A DNA stretch of 64,000 nt from Streptomyces sp. SCSIO 75703 (GCF_036607905.1 NZ_CP144555.1:1612001-1676000); one strand, 5' to 3'; counted from the first letter of the stretch, positions 27,313 through 35,580 are shown. A program made the numbers and translations. Notes: a model not told the origin generated them from the sequence alone.

Positions 27313-27906
27313 TCAGCGCGCCAGGTGGAAGACGGCTGCGGCCACCATGGTGCCGAGGATGGTGCCTGCGATCACTTGGTTGCGTGTGTGGTCCCGCAGC
27401 TCGACGCGGGACCAGCCGACGACGACGACCAACAGGAAGCCAAGGGCCATCCACGGGCCGTAGGTCTGCACGAGCATCGCGCAGGCACCTGCGGACACGG
27501 CCTGGTGGACGGAGATCTTCCAGGCGAAGGTGATCGCGGTGAGAATCGCGAGCGTCACGAGCATCGAGACGATGAGGGCAACCATGGTGCGCGGCGCCCC
27601 CGCGACAAGCATCAGGACGATGCCGGTGGCTACGGAGAGCAGGATGACAGCCATCACGACTAGCCGTGCTGGCTTCGCTCCGACGTGTCTGTCGCCCCAG
27701 TGACCCTTGCGAATGCCGTACTTGATGAAGGTGATCGGGATGACGGCCGCGAAGAGGGCGCCGACCACACCCCAGACAACACCTGTCCATTGTGCGGTGT
27801 GCCAGCCGACCAGCAGCGTGACAGCGATGATCCAGTTCTTCGGCTCAAGCCAGTCTGTAATGCGGCGGGCCAGCCGCGACTCGCTAGGGCGGACATCAGT
27901 TGCCAT
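27313..27906 (-). CDS. PAP2-like integral membrane protein
   Basis: 197 aa with about five membrane helices (for example NWIIAVTLLVGWHTA, VWGVVGALFAAVIPITFI, VVMAVILLSVATGIVLMLVA, MVALIVSMLVTLAILTAI). The C-terminal block GWSRVELRDHTRNQVIAGTI resembles motif C3 of PAP2 phosphatases (SRxxxxxHxxxQ/D), but motifs C1 and C2 are not clear, so phosphatase activity is doubtful. It starts inside the end of the MAB_1171c-like gene (11-base overlap) and is the last gene of the XRE/ImmA cassette. AAGGGA precedes the ATG on the minus strand. Confidence 0.68.
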   Translation of the reverse strand: MATDVRPSESRLARRITDWLEPKNWIIAVTLLVGWHTAQWTGVVWGVVGALFAAVIPITFIKYGIRKGHWGDRHVGAKPARLVVMAVILLSVATGIVLMLVAGAPRTMVALIVSMLVTLAILTAITFAWKISVHQAVSAGACAMLVQTYGPWMALGFLLVVVVGWSRVELRDHTRNQVIAGTILGTMVAAAVFHLAR

Positions 27907-29095
27907 TTGAGGAGATCCCTTCCGAAGCGCCCTGCTCGTGGGAAATGGACGAATGTTCTTGCCGGACGAATTCGGAAACGACTGGCGAGGAGAGGTACGC
28001 GCGGGCAACGGTACGCAACCATGACAGTTCGCTCGCTCTGTCTCGGCCAGTGACGCCGAGGGGTGGATATTCAACTCCCCGCAGCCGTTCCCCATTTCGT
28101 GCGCTCTGGACGGCTGCACGCAACCAGCAGGCTTCCGCCACTGCGTCAGAGAGTTGCGCAGCGACCCCTTCCTGACGGACGAACCTCCGGGCCTTTGTGT
28201 GCATGTCGACTGACACGTACTCGCGAAGCGCCAGGCAGGCATCCTCGATCTCGATGACGCACCGCTCCAGCCGGAAGCGGACACGCCACCTGCCTACAGA
28301 TGTCGCCAGGACCACGTACGGGGCTGCTTCCGTGAGCTGCACCCAGAGGGGACGCAGTTTCCGCAGGGTGCTCCACGCGGCGACGTATTCCACGGCGACG
28401 GAGAGGGGAGGCAAGCAGACGCCGACTGCGACCGACAGGACGGTGGCTTGCTTGAGCGTTGTGGAGAGAAGGTTCTCCAAGGCTGGATAGCTGGTGCCGG
28501 AGGCGAGCTGAACCGTCACGAAGACGATGCGCTGGAGGGCGTACAGGCTTCCGAGCAGGGTTCCCAAGCCCAGAAATCCGAGGCCGGCCTTCCCAAGGAG
28601 AGTCCGGCTGTGGCGTACGCCTCCGAGGAACAGCCATGTCGCTACGACCATGGCGATGCCGATGTAGAGCGTGAAGACCGTCATGTAGAGGACGGGGAAG
28701 AGGGCGCCACGGCCCTCCCCAAGCCTGACGGGCCCTCCTGACGTCCAGTTGGCCAGGGCGTAGAAGGCGATCATGAGGGGCAACGTCACGCCGGCGGCCA
28801 CCAGCCGGGTGCGACTTGCCAGGCCCTGCGGTCGAACGACTGCGATGACGAAGTCGAGCAGATATGCCGCCGAGGTAACGCCGAGCAGGTGCTTCAGCAG
28901 CGGCGACAGCCTGGCGTCTGCGCCGACGGCGGCATCGACTGCCTCTTTGACCGGCGGAACCTCGAACGTCATGGCAGCCGCGAGAGTCACCAGGGTCAGC
29001 GCCAGGCTTCGCTGCTTGTGAGAGTGCCGGAGGGACGGCAGTCGCCATAGAGCCACCAGCCAGAGGACGCCGGCAACGATGGTGGGTGTGCTCAT
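27896..29095 (-). CDS. MAB_1171c family putative transporter
   Basis: 399 aa. Seven or so helices span residues 5-245 (VAGVLWLVALWRL, LALTLVTLAAAMTF, LTPLMIAFYALANW-type segments, GIAMVVATWLFLGGVR, LSVAVGVCLPPLSVAVEYV). A soluble C-terminal domain begins LRKLRPLWVQLTEAAPYVVL and continues with RCVIEIEDACLALREYV. This matches the MAB_1171c family (DUF6545 C-terminal part), which in actinomycetes is usually encoded beside an ImmA-type peptidase and an XRE regulator, as here. It overlaps the peptidase gene by four bases. Transport has not been shown for the family; the soluble part may instead signal. Confidence 0.78.
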   Translation of the reverse strand: MSTPTIVAGVLWLVALWRLPSLRHSHKQRSLALTLVTLAAAMTFEVPPVKEAVDAAVGADARLSPLLKHLLGVTSAAYLLDFVIAVVRPQGLASRTRLVAAGVTLPLMIAFYALANWTSGGPVRLGEGRGALFPVLYMTVFTLYIGIAMVVATWLFLGGVRHSRTLLGKAGLGFLGLGTLLGSLYALQRIVFVTVQLASGTSYPALENLLSTTLKQATVLSVAVGVCLPPLSVAVEYVAAWSTLRKLRPLWVQLTEAAPYVVLATSVGRWRVRFRLERCVIEIEDACLALREYVSVDMHTKARRFVRQEGVAAQLSDAVAEACWLRAAVQSARNGERLRGVEYPPLGVTGRDRASELSWLRTVARAYLSSPVVSEFVRQEHSSISHEQGASEGISSNGN

Positions 29096-29646
29096 GAGCG
29101 GCGGTTCCTCCGTGGGTGGACCAGGGCGTCGTCGAGTCGAGCCACGGCGCCGGACCGGCCTCGTTCCCGGCCCGAGTGAGCAAGATCGTGAAAGAGTTCT
29201 CCCAGGCAGGAGGCGGCCACCTCGGCGTCGTACTCGGTCTCGCTGTCGTAGCTCGTCCGACCGAGAGCGGAGAGCACGGCAGAGGGGTCGACCCCGTCAG
29301 GGAGCACTCCCAGTAGTGAATTAACGACGCTCTCGTTGTTCCCGGCGTGACCGAGCAGCAGGTGCGCTAGCTCGTGGCGCACGATTTGCGCACGATGCCG
29401 CTCGCTGGTAGCCGCGACGTGAAAGACGTAATCCCCGTGGTCGAACGAGAGAACCATTCCACAAGGAGCGTTGGCCCCTCCGGTCTCAGGCAATTCATGG
29501 ACGTGCAAAGGGCGGCCACGCTTGATGGCGAGCTGCCTGCATATCTCATCCACCGCGTAAGGATCGGATATCTCGACCCCCCGAAACTGCTCCTCACACA
29601 GTCGCCTCAGCTGCGCCTCTCTGCGCGCAAATTGCCGATTAAACAT
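29092..29646 (-). CDS. ImmA/IrrE family metallopeptidase
   Basis: 184 aa. The zinc motif HELAHLLLGH is at about residues 91-100, preceded by APCGMVLSFDHGDYVFHVA, as in ImmA/IrrE (DUF955) peptidases that cleave partner repressors. Downstream ETEYDAEVAASCLGELF fits the conserved E-x-x-A(N/D)-x-F/A-A helix holding the third ligand. The Arg-rich tail looks disordered. It is encoded 179 bp after an XRE regulator on the same strand and overlaps the membrane gene, so it probably cleaves or controls that regulator in response to a signal. Confidence 0.85.
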   Translation of the reverse strand: MFNRQFARREAQLRRLCEEQFRGVEISDPYAVDEICRQLAIKRGRPLHVHELPETGGANAPCGMVLSFDHGDYVFHVAATSERHRAQIVRHELAHLLLGHAGNNESVVNSLLGVLPDGVDPSAVLSALGRTSYDSETEYDAEVAASCLGELFHDLAHSGRERGRSGAVARLDDALVHPRRNRRS

Positions 29647-29825
29647 GGACGAGATCCTTGCTGTAGCCCCCGAATGAGCGCTGACACAGCCTGCGCTAAC
29701 TGGAACCCGCCATTCCGCGTGGTTCTATCGGAGCTTTGCATATGTCCAGATGGTTGCCCAGGCGAACTTGAAGGGCCATGTACGGCATACCAGTCAAATC
29801 CACCCAGCAGGTGAGGGAGGTCACA

Positions 29826-30257
29826 TCACTTCTCGGGCTGGTCGAGCCCTTCCCACCGTCGCGCCTGGTTGATCACATCCGTGATCATCCTCAAGCTGTC
29901 CGCCGAGAGGCCATTGGCTCGAAGCGCAAGGCCGCGGACGTCGCTGTCGGCTACGGCCTCGATGAGTTCCATGGAGGCGCGCACCTTCTCGGCCTCCTCG
30001 GCGTCGTAGTCCGAGAAGAAGTACTGCTCTTTGACGTGGAAGTGGCCGGCCAGTCGTTCCACCGTCGTGTAGGTGGGGTTGGGCTTCGCACCGGTCCGCA
30101 GCTGCGAGATCGCACTCTCGGACACGGAGATCGCCCGGGCGACCTCGGCATTGGTGTAGCGCTTGCCGGTCTCCCGGTTTGTCACGGTCTGGAACAGGTG
30201 GTTGAGCTTGTCGGCGAATGAGCGCCGAGCGTCGGCCGGTCCGCTGGACTCCACCAT
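29826..30257 (-). CDS. XRE-family transcriptional repressor
   Basis: 143 aa. The HTH lies at about residues 34-60 (YTNAEVARAISVSESAISQL, then RTGAKPNP); the C-terminal half is helical (YFFSDYDAEEAEKVRASMEL, LRANGLSADSLRMITDVINQ) and presumably dimerises. ATG 30257 is preceded by GAGGAG six bases upstream; a GTG three bases before it is the other possible start. The first gene of the cassette, it probably represses its own promoter and a divergent one through the palindromes at 30291-30399. Likely substrate of the neighbouring ImmA-type peptidase (inference). Confidence 0.85.
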   Translation of the reverse strand: MVESSGPADARRSFADKLNHLFQTVTNRETGKRYTNAEVARAISVSESAISQLRTGAKPNPTYTTVERLAGHFHVKEQYFFSDYDAEEAEKVRASMELIEAVADSDVRGLALRANGLSADSLRMITDVINQARRWEGLDQPEK

Positions 30258-30290
30258 CACCGACTCCTCTCATCTAGACGCCGACTCCGG

Positions 30291-30320
30291 ACTGTACTGC
30301 AGTGTAGTTCCCAGGATCAA
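30291..30320 (-). promoter_or_regulatory. Candidate promoter of the XRE cassette
   Basis: On the minus strand, TTGATC (complement of 30315-30320) and TACAGT (complement of 30291-30296) are 18 bases apart, close to a vegetative -35/-10 pair. The palindrome ACTGCAGT (30296-30303) abuts the -10, which suits repression by the XRE protein encoded about 35 bp downstream. Read by eye only. Confidence 0.5.
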
Positions 30321-30334
30321 AGGCCGAGAGTCTT

Positions 30335-30399
30335 CACTTCAGTGTTGACAGACTGGGATCACCCTGGCGTAGGTTTTCGATCACAGCTTCACTGAAGTG
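30335..30399. promoter_or_regulatory. Candidate XRE operator palindromes
   Basis: CACTTCAGTG (30335-30344) and CACTGAAGTG (30390-30399) are both made of arms CACT/AGTG with a two-base centre and are flanked on the right by TTG in both cases. A third related site, TACTGCAGTG (30295-30304), lies beside the XRE promoter. The shared pattern is ACTNNAGT. The 55-base and roughly 40-base spacings (about 5 and 4 helical turns) would allow cooperative binding. Confidence 0.55.
30345..30375 (+). promoter_or_regulatory. Candidate rightward promoter
   Basis: TTGACA (30345-30350) and TAGGTT (30370-30375) are separated by 19 bases. The -35 directly follows the second operator palindrome and a third lies just downstream, so the XRE protein could also control rightward transcription toward the leader ORF at 30799 and the mobilisation genes. 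The long spacer makes this weaker than the leftward candidate. Confidence 0.35.
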
Positions 30400-30798
30400 T
30401 TGTGACGCCGGCGGGGTGCGGTAAGCGCTCCTTGCCCGGCCGTCGTGGCCTACGTACGCGCTAGGACTTGCCCATGCTCGCTCCACCACCGTCGCAGCAG
30501 CTCACGCGGCTTCTACAGGGTTTAAGAACCAACTCTGGACCTTGACGCGGAGCCGTGCGATGTTCGTCGTCCCCCGCTGGGCAGACCGCCCGCGCGGACG
30601 AGCACAGGAGCAATGACGTGCACAACCTCCGGGCCTCATAGGTCCCAGGACACAGCGACGGCGCCCGAGAGCTGCAACTCCCGGACGCCGGACGCTTAAC
30701 GGCTGTACCGCCCCGGCAAGGGCGGAGATCGCCACCATCACCACGCTGATCCCTTCCACGGGGTGTCTCAGCGTGGCAACACCGAAGGAGATTCTTGC
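30400..30798. other. Intergenic stretch without a convincing gene
   Basis: About 400 bases between the operator region and the leader ORF. A minus-strand frame at 30502-30759 lacks motifs and a good ribosome site, so I do not call it. The stretch would be an untranslated leader if the rightward promoter near 30345 is real. I see no terminator or RNA motif. Confidence 0.4.
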
Positions 30799-30945
30799 AT
30801 GCGCTCCGCCCTGCGCAAAAGGCTCTGGCGTCCGGCCTGCGCGGCAGCTAGCTCCGCCTCGGCGCCTCAGCGCCCCGAGCCGGACCGCACCACGCTAACC
30901 CCGGCGAGCCGACGCTCCCGCTCGCTTGCCGGGAGCGGCCGATGA
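30799..30945 (+). CDS. Short leader ORF coupled to HTH gene
   Basis: 48 aa, basic and Ala/Ser-rich (begins MRSALRKRLWRPACAAASSA), with no recognisable family. GAAGGAG lies eight bases before the ATG, one of the better ribosome sites in the area, and its TGA overlaps the ATG of the next gene (ATGA). This arrangement suggests a coupled leader peptide, but codon bias does not prove it. It could be chance open frame with a real ribosome site serving something else. Confidence 0.4.
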   Translation: MRSALRKRLWRPACAAASSASAPQRPEPDRTTLTPASRRSRSLAGSGR

Positions 30946-31841
30946 GCAGCGAAGCCCGCGAGTGGGTGTGGGAGCACAGCTCCAGCCGAGGGGCCGCGCG
31001 TCTGGTCCTGCTGTCGATCGCCGACCGGGTAGCCGACGATCAGTGCATCTCCTGGGCCTCCCTGTCCAGCCTGGCCAAGCGCACGCACGCCTCGGTCTCC
31101 ACGGTGCGCGAAGCCATCGAACGCCTCGTCCTCGCCGGCGAGCTGGAACAGCTCGACGACCTGGTGGGCCCGCAGCGCAGCACGGTCTACCGCCTGCCGC
31201 TCGCCGCCGAAGCAGTCGCACAGGCGCTGCGAGAGCAGCGGGAGGAAGCGGGCGACACGGCGGTGCCGGACGAGCCCACTGGTCCTGCCAAGCTCCGGCT
31301 GTCGGCGCTGCGGCGGTACGGAATCCGCCCGCGTGAGGTGCCGGAATCCCCCGCTAGGGCCCGGAAACCGGCAGTACCGGAAACCGGCAGGTCCAGGCGG
31401 AAACCGGCACAGCGGCGTACCGGCCACCGGCACAGCGATGTACCGGCCACCGGCACACAGAACCGTAGTGAACCTGATTTGAACCGGAGGTACAGCAGTA
31501 GTGGTGGTGCTGCGGTCACCTCGGCTGCCGAGTGGCAAGTCGACCCCGCCACCCTCACCTGGGCCCGCCAGCAGGGACACCTCGACCGCCTCGGCGAGCA
31601 TGGCCTGCAGGCCGCCGACGCGAAGTGGCGTGCCCACCGGGCGGCCCATGCCCCGAGGCCGGCGGAAGCCTGGGCTGCCGACTGGCGAGCCTGGATCACC
31701 CGGGAACACGCCCCCAACCGCCCGAACCTCTACGCCGTGCCCGGCCAGAACACCGCCGCGCCCGGTGGCATGACGCGGGCCGAGAAGCACACCGCCGCCC
31801 TTCTCGCCGCCCTGGACGAGCCGACCGGAACGGAGGGCTGA
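30942..31841 (+). CDS. Helix-turn-helix protein of mobile element
   Basis: 299 aa. Residues about 5-90 form a winged helix: ARLVLLSIADRVADDQCISW, ASLSSLAKRTHASVSTVREA, then IERLVLAGELEQL and a wing. This domain is typical of the first protein in Streptomyces plasmid and ICE replication or mobilisation operons. The middle is Arg/Pro-rich and includes repeated phrases (KPAVPETG, RRTGHRHSDVPATGTQ). The last 90 residues (EWQVDPATLTWARQQGHLDR, AADWRAWITREHAP) resemble the C-terminal part of such replication-associated proteins. First main gene of the mobilisation module. Confidence 0.75.
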   Translation: MSSEAREWVWEHSSSRGAARLVLLSIADRVADDQCISWASLSSLAKRTHASVSTVREAIERLVLAGELEQLDDLVGPQRSTVYRLPLAAEAVAQALREQREEAGDTAVPDEPTGPAKLRLSALRRYGIRPREVPESPARARKPAVPETGRSRRKPAQRRTGHRHSDVPATGTQNRSEPDLNRRYSSSGGAAVTSAAEWQVDPATLTWARQQGHLDRLGEHGLQAADAKWRAHRAAHAPRPAEAWAADWRAWITREHAPNRPNLYAVPGQNTAAPGGMTRAEKHTAALLAALDEPTGTEG

Positions 31842-31843
31842 CC

Positions 31844-32557
31844 GTGGACCGCCGCGAAATCGCCGCCCTGCTGGCCTACATCGGCCGACTCGACCCCCGC
31901 AGCATCCGCACCGACGAGGGCGAGGCCCGCGACCAGCTCGCCCAGTGGCACGAACTGCTCGGCGACGTGCCGATGGCCACCCCGCACGGCTGGGACGCCC
32001 GCATCGCCGCCCGCCAGCACTACCGCACCTCGCCGTACCAGATCCAACCCGCAGACGTGGTCCGCCCCTGGGAGAGCTACCGGCGCAACCGCCTGGCCCT
32101 CCACTGGGACCCCACACCGTCCGCGGACCCGGACGACCAGGCCGCCTGGACCGCAGAACTGGTCGGCACCCGCCGTGCCGTCGCCGCCGGCATAGCACAG
32201 CCCGCGTATGCCCCGGCCATCACCAGCAGTCAGGAGGGGATCAACCCGAGGCTGCAGGCTCGGCTGGACCAGATCGGCTCCTGTGTACCGCCCGCTGCCC
32301 GCGCCGCTCTCGCACCGTTCCGGCCCGCCCGGGCAGCACGCGAAGCCGCCGTCGCACAAGGGCTGCCCGATGCCCTGAGCGTGCGATGCGAGTGGTGTCT
32401 GGCCCCGGTCGGCGAGCCGTGCCGGCGCCGCCGGATCGGCCCCAACGACGGGGTACGCGCCATCACGCCGCGCGCCACCCCGCACCCCGGCCGTGTGGAC
32501 CTCGCCGCCCAGCAGGCCCAGCATGCCGAGCAGGCCCAGCAGCCCGCCCTGGCCTGA
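31844..32557 (+). CDS. Zinc-finger domain protein of mobile element
   Basis: 237 aa. The N-terminal 100 residues are helical (EIAALLAYIGRLDPRSIRTD, ARDQLAQWHELLGDVPM). Near the C terminus a short zinc-finger-like motif CEWCLAPVGEPCRRRR (C-x2-C...C) is followed by HPGR, as in small plasmid-borne proteins that end in the C-x2-C-x6-C...H pattern. The Gln/Ala tail looks disordered. GTG 31844 is two bases after the stop of the HTH gene, so both are probably co-translated. Function unknown. Confidence 0.65.
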   Translation: MDRREIAALLAYIGRLDPRSIRTDEGEARDQLAQWHELLGDVPMATPHGWDARIAARQHYRTSPYQIQPADVVRPWESYRRNRLALHWDPTPSADPDDQAAWTAELVGTRRAVAAGIAQPAYAPAITSSQEGINPRLQARLDQIGSCVPPAARAALAPFRPARAAREAAVAQGLPDALSVRCEWCLAPVGEPCRRRRIGPNDGVRAITPRATPHPGRVDLAAQQAQHAEQAQQPALA

Positions 32558-32717
32558 CCGGCGCCTCCGGCGCGTGCATCCCGTCCGCTGCACCGCCGCA
32601 ACCTCACCGTCCCGCACCGGCTGCGGCGCACACCCACGCGCCGCAGCCGGTGCCCGACGCCGCACCCGCCATGCACTGCGCCAGCCGGCCGGTGTGGCAG
32701 CACATCGGAGACTCGCC

Positions 32718-33359
32718 TTGCGCCACATCACCACCCACGACGCGCCAGCCACCGGCCTGCGCGGCATCGGAGACACCAGCTGGCACGTCCGCGGAGCGTG
32801 CCACGGCATGGACATCGAGGACGCCGACGCCGTGTTCTTCCCCGGCCCCCGGGACCACGAGGAGATCGCGGAGGCGAAGGAGCTGTGCGGCTGGTGCCCC
32901 GTCCGCCGCGCGTGCCTGGACTTCGCCCTGGAGAACGTCCTCAAGGAGGGCGTCTGGGGCGGGCTCACCGAAGCCGAGCGGCGCCCGCTGCACGACAACC
33001 TGCACCGGCGCCTGGACTACCGGCGTGTGACCGCCTTCTTCAAGGGACGCGACGTGCACCTGACGGAAGCCGAGCGGCAGGTGGCCATCGACCACGCCTA
33101 CGTCCGGGGCTGGCAGCCCGACCGGCTCGCCGCCGCCCTGCAGATCAGCCACAAGCACGCCCGCGACCTGCTCCGGCAAGCGGCCAACAAGGTCTTCGAC
33201 CGTGACCGCAACTACGGCGTGCCCCGCTCCAAAAAGAAGCGGAAGAAGACCTCCAAGGCTAAGGGCACCCCCGCGCCCGCAGCTCCCGGCACTCAGCAGC
33301 CGACAGGCCGCCCGGCGGCGTTGACCCCGGCGCACGCCCCTCTCGGAAAGGCAGCATGA
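32718..33359 (+). CDS. WhiB-family protein with C-terminal HTH-like extension
   Basis: 213 aa. WhiB proteins hold a redox-sensitive [4Fe-4S] cluster and act with sigma factors. The four Cys are in RGAC and ELCGWCPVRRAC, and the G(V/I)WGG turn is present as EGVWGGLTEAER. After the WhiB fold comes TEAERQVAIDHAYVRGWQPD, then RLAAALQISHKHARDLLRQA, which reads as an added helix-turn-helix, and a Lys-rich tail (SKKKRKKTSKAKG). TTG 32718 is chosen because CGGAGA is seven bases upstream; GTG 32694 is an alternative, and the first Cys rules out later starts. The stop overlaps the next ATG. Confidence 0.78.
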   Translation: MRHITTHDAPATGLRGIGDTSWHVRGACHGMDIEDADAVFFPGPRDHEEIAEAKELCGWCPVRRACLDFALENVLKEGVWGGLTEAERRPLHDNLHRRLDYRRVTAFFKGRDVHLTEAERQVAIDHAYVRGWQPDRLAAALQISHKHARDLLRQAANKVFDRDRNYGVPRSKKKRKKTSKAKGTPAPAAPGTQQPTGRPAALTPAHAPLGKAA

Positions 33360-35392
33360 CCGACCCTGTCCTCGCCTTCGGTGCTCCTTCGGACCTCCCT
33401 CTCCTCCTCGCCGCCGTCGTGCCCGCCGCCCTCGCGCTCATGCTGACCGCCTGGGCCATCCGGCGCCGGGGAACCCGCCCGCGGAAACGTCTCGGCGGCC
33501 CGGCGGTCAAGGTCGCTGCCGTCGCCGCCCTGGGCTGCACCGCATACAGCGCCGACACCAGCTGGCGCTTTGCGGCCGACTACCTCGACATGGCTGGCAC
33601 CGCCGAGCGCGCCGGCATGTTCGCCGCCGCCGAACTCGCCCTGTTCGCCACCGCGCTGATGGCACGGCAGAACCTCGCCGTCCAGGGCGCTCCCGGCCTG
33701 CCGGGCACGCTGGTCTGGGTGATCACCACAGTGCAGGTGATCCCCGCCTACGCCGAGAGCGGCCCCATCGGCGGCACGGTCCGCGCCTTCGTCGGACCGG
33801 TCATGGCGGCGATGCTGTGGCACCTGGCCATGGGCATCGAACTGCGCCTGCGCACCCCGGGTGCAGCCTCGCACGGACTGCTCGCCGTCCTGGGCCGGGA
33901 GGCACGCGAGCGACTGCTGTCCCGCCTGGGCATCGCCGCGCGGGACCGCGACGCCGCGCAGATCACCCGGGACCGGGCCACCGCCCGTGCGGTCACCCTC
34001 GCCGCCCGCCTCGCCGAGCGCACACCCGAGCAGCAGCGGAACCGTCGCGGCCGGCGGCTGACGCGACGCCTGTCGAAGGCGGTCGGCAGGGCTTCGGTCG
34101 GAACCGATCCTCACCAGCGGGCGCAGCTGCTCGACCAGCTCGCCGCTCGGCGACACGCGCTGGCGCTCGCCACGGTCCCGCTCCCTTCTCCCTGGTGCCC
34201 GGCGCACAGCAGCACATCGGCGGCTACGGTCCCTGTACAGCCGACATCGGATGTGCCGGCCACCGTCCCCGGTCCCGACGGTTCCGACGAGCCGGTCCGG
34301 GACCGAGGACCGAGGGCTCCTCGGGGCCCCGTCCCCGAGAACCCGGAAGCCGAGGTCGGCGCAAGGGCCAAGGGCGACGCAACGGGAACGGCCGCGGGAA
34401 CCAAGCCCTCTGAAGACGGTGCGGTCCCAGGGACCGAACTCGCCGGCCCGGAAGCCGCAGCGCGGGACGCAGCGGCCATGAGGACCGGCCACAGCACGCG
34501 AGAAGTAGCAGCTCAGGAACCGGACTTTCATCGGGGACCGAGCATCACGAAGTCGAGGACCGAGACCACCGAGGACCGAGGACCGACCGCCCCACAGTCC
34601 GGGACCGAGACCACCCAGGACCGAGGACCCACCGCCCCACAGTCCGGGACCGAGACCACCCAGGACCGAGGACCCACCGCCCCACAGTCCGGGACCGAGA
34701 CCACCCAGGACCGAGGACCCACCGCCCCACAGTCCGGGACCGAGACCACCCAGGACCGAGGACCCACCGCCCCACAGTCCGGGACCGAGACCACCCAGGA
34801 CCGAGGACCCACCGCCCCACAGTCCGGGACCGAGACCACCCAGGACCGAGGACCCACCGCCCCACAGTCCGGGACCGAGACCACCCAGGACCGAGGACCC
34901 ACCGCCCCACAGTCCGGGACCGAGACCACCCAGGACCGAGGACCCACCGCCCCACAGTCCGGGACCGAGACCACCCAGGACCGAGGACCCACCGCCCCAC
35001 AGTCCGGGACCGAGACCACCCAGGACCGAGGACCCACCGCCCCACAGTCCGGGACCGAGACCACCCAGGACCGAGGACACAAGGTCCCGCTTCGCCGGAA
35101 GCCGACCAGGACCTCCCGGACGAAGAACAAGGACAAGCGTGCACGGTCCCGCTCGCAGACGGAGCGCCAGGCACGCGAGCTGGGTGAATCCGAGCGCCAG
35201 CTTGTCCGTGAGGTGCGCCCCCATGTGCCGGCCCTGCTCGAACGGGACGGCAACGGCGCGATCACCCGAGTGCAGCTGCGCGAAATCATCCGCCGCCAGG
35301 GCCTGACGGGTGTCGGTAACGACCGACTCGGCCTGGTCCTCCAGGAGCTGCGGAACGAGGACATCACGACGACGAGGAGCACCACCCGATGA
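33356..35392 (+). CDS. SpdB-like conjugal transfer membrane protein with repeats
   Basis: 678 aa. About four membrane helices lie within residues 12-165 (LLLAAVVPAALALMLTAWAI, VKVAAVAALGCTAYSADTSW, AAELALFATALMARQNLAV, LVWVITTVQVIPAYAESGPI, FVGPVMAAMLWHLAMGIELR). The block from LVWVITTVQ to GIELR is characteristic of Streptomyces transfer/spread proteins (SpdB/DUF2637 type). A 200-residue basic and acidic segment, a repeat region of 12 x 15 aa (399-578), and a C-terminal basic domain (VREVRPHVPALLERDGNGAI, RLGLVLQELRNE) follow. Spread proteins act in intramycelial transfer of plasmids. The repeat number probably varies between strains. Confidence 0.75.
   Translation: MTDPVLAFGAPSDLPLLLAAVVPAALALMLTAWAIRRRGTRPRKRLGGPAVKVAAVAALGCTAYSADTSWRFAADYLDMAGTAERAGMFAAAELALFATALMARQNLAVQGAPGLPGTLVWVITTVQVIPAYAESGPIGGTVRAFVGPVMAAMLWHLAMGIELRLRTPGAASHGLLAVLGREARERLLSRLGIAARDRDAAQITRDRATARAVTLAARLAERTPEQQRNRRGRRLTRRLSKAVGRASVGTDPHQRAQLLDQLAARRHALALATVPLPSPWCPAHSSTSAATVPVQPTSDVPATVPGPDGSDEPVRDRGPRAPRGPVPENPEAEVGARAKGDATGTAAGTKPSEDGAVPGTELAGPEAAARDAAAMRTGHSTREVAAQEPDFHRGPSITKSRTETTEDRGPTAPQSGTETTQDRGPTAPQSGTETTQDRGPTAPQSGTETTQDRGPTAPQSGTETTQDRGPTAPQSGTETTQDRGPTAPQSGTETTQDRGPTAPQSGTETTQDRGPTAPQSGTETTQDRGPTAPQSGTETTQDRGPTAPQSGTETTQDRGPTAPQSGTETTQDRGHKVPLRRKPTRTSRTKNKDKRARSRSQTERQARELGESERQLVREVRPHVPALLERDGNGAITRVQLREIIRRQGLTGVGNDRLGLVLQELRNEDITTTRSTTR
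34553..35092. repeat. Twelve tandem copies of a 45-bp unit
   Basis: In-frame repeats within the SpdB-like gene. Each encodes SGTETTQDRGPTAPQ. Ten units (34598-35047) appear identical at DNA level; the first (34553) differs by a few substitutions, and the last (35048) diverges after DRG. Identity at third codon positions points to recent expansion by slippage or unequal recombination. The reverse strand is also stop-free across it, which creates spurious long open frames. Confidence 0.95.
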
Positions 35393-35580
35393 AGACCTGC
35401 CACCAGTTCAAGACGGTCCGCGCCGAGTACGAGCGCGAGATCGGATTCATGCTCGCTCACTCCGAGCGGCATGCGGGCAGGCCGGCGGCAAAGTCCAGTG
35501 CGAAGCAGGCAGCCTCGGCGAAACAGCGGATGGCCCGCGCGCTCAACAGCCACGTCGGACGCTGCCCCGAATGCGGCTGA
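35389..35580 (+). CDS. Small Cys-containing protein
   Basis: 63 aa. ATG 35389 overlaps the stop of the repeat protein gene (ATGA), so it is co-translated. The sequence is basic, with MKTCHQFKTVRAEYEREIGF at the start and GRCPECG at the end; the C-x2-C may bind zinc with the N-terminal Cys/His. No family recognised. Small proteins in this position are usual in actinomycete mobilisation operons. Confidence 0.6.
   Translation: MKTCHQFKTVRAEYEREIGFMLAHSERHAGRPAAKSSAKQAASAKQRMARALNSHVGRCPECG

Noticed and set aside
30502..30759. 85-codon minus-strand frame in the region before the mobilisation genes
   Set aside because: No ribosome site, no motif, mixed composition, and it lies head-on against the proposed rightward transcript.
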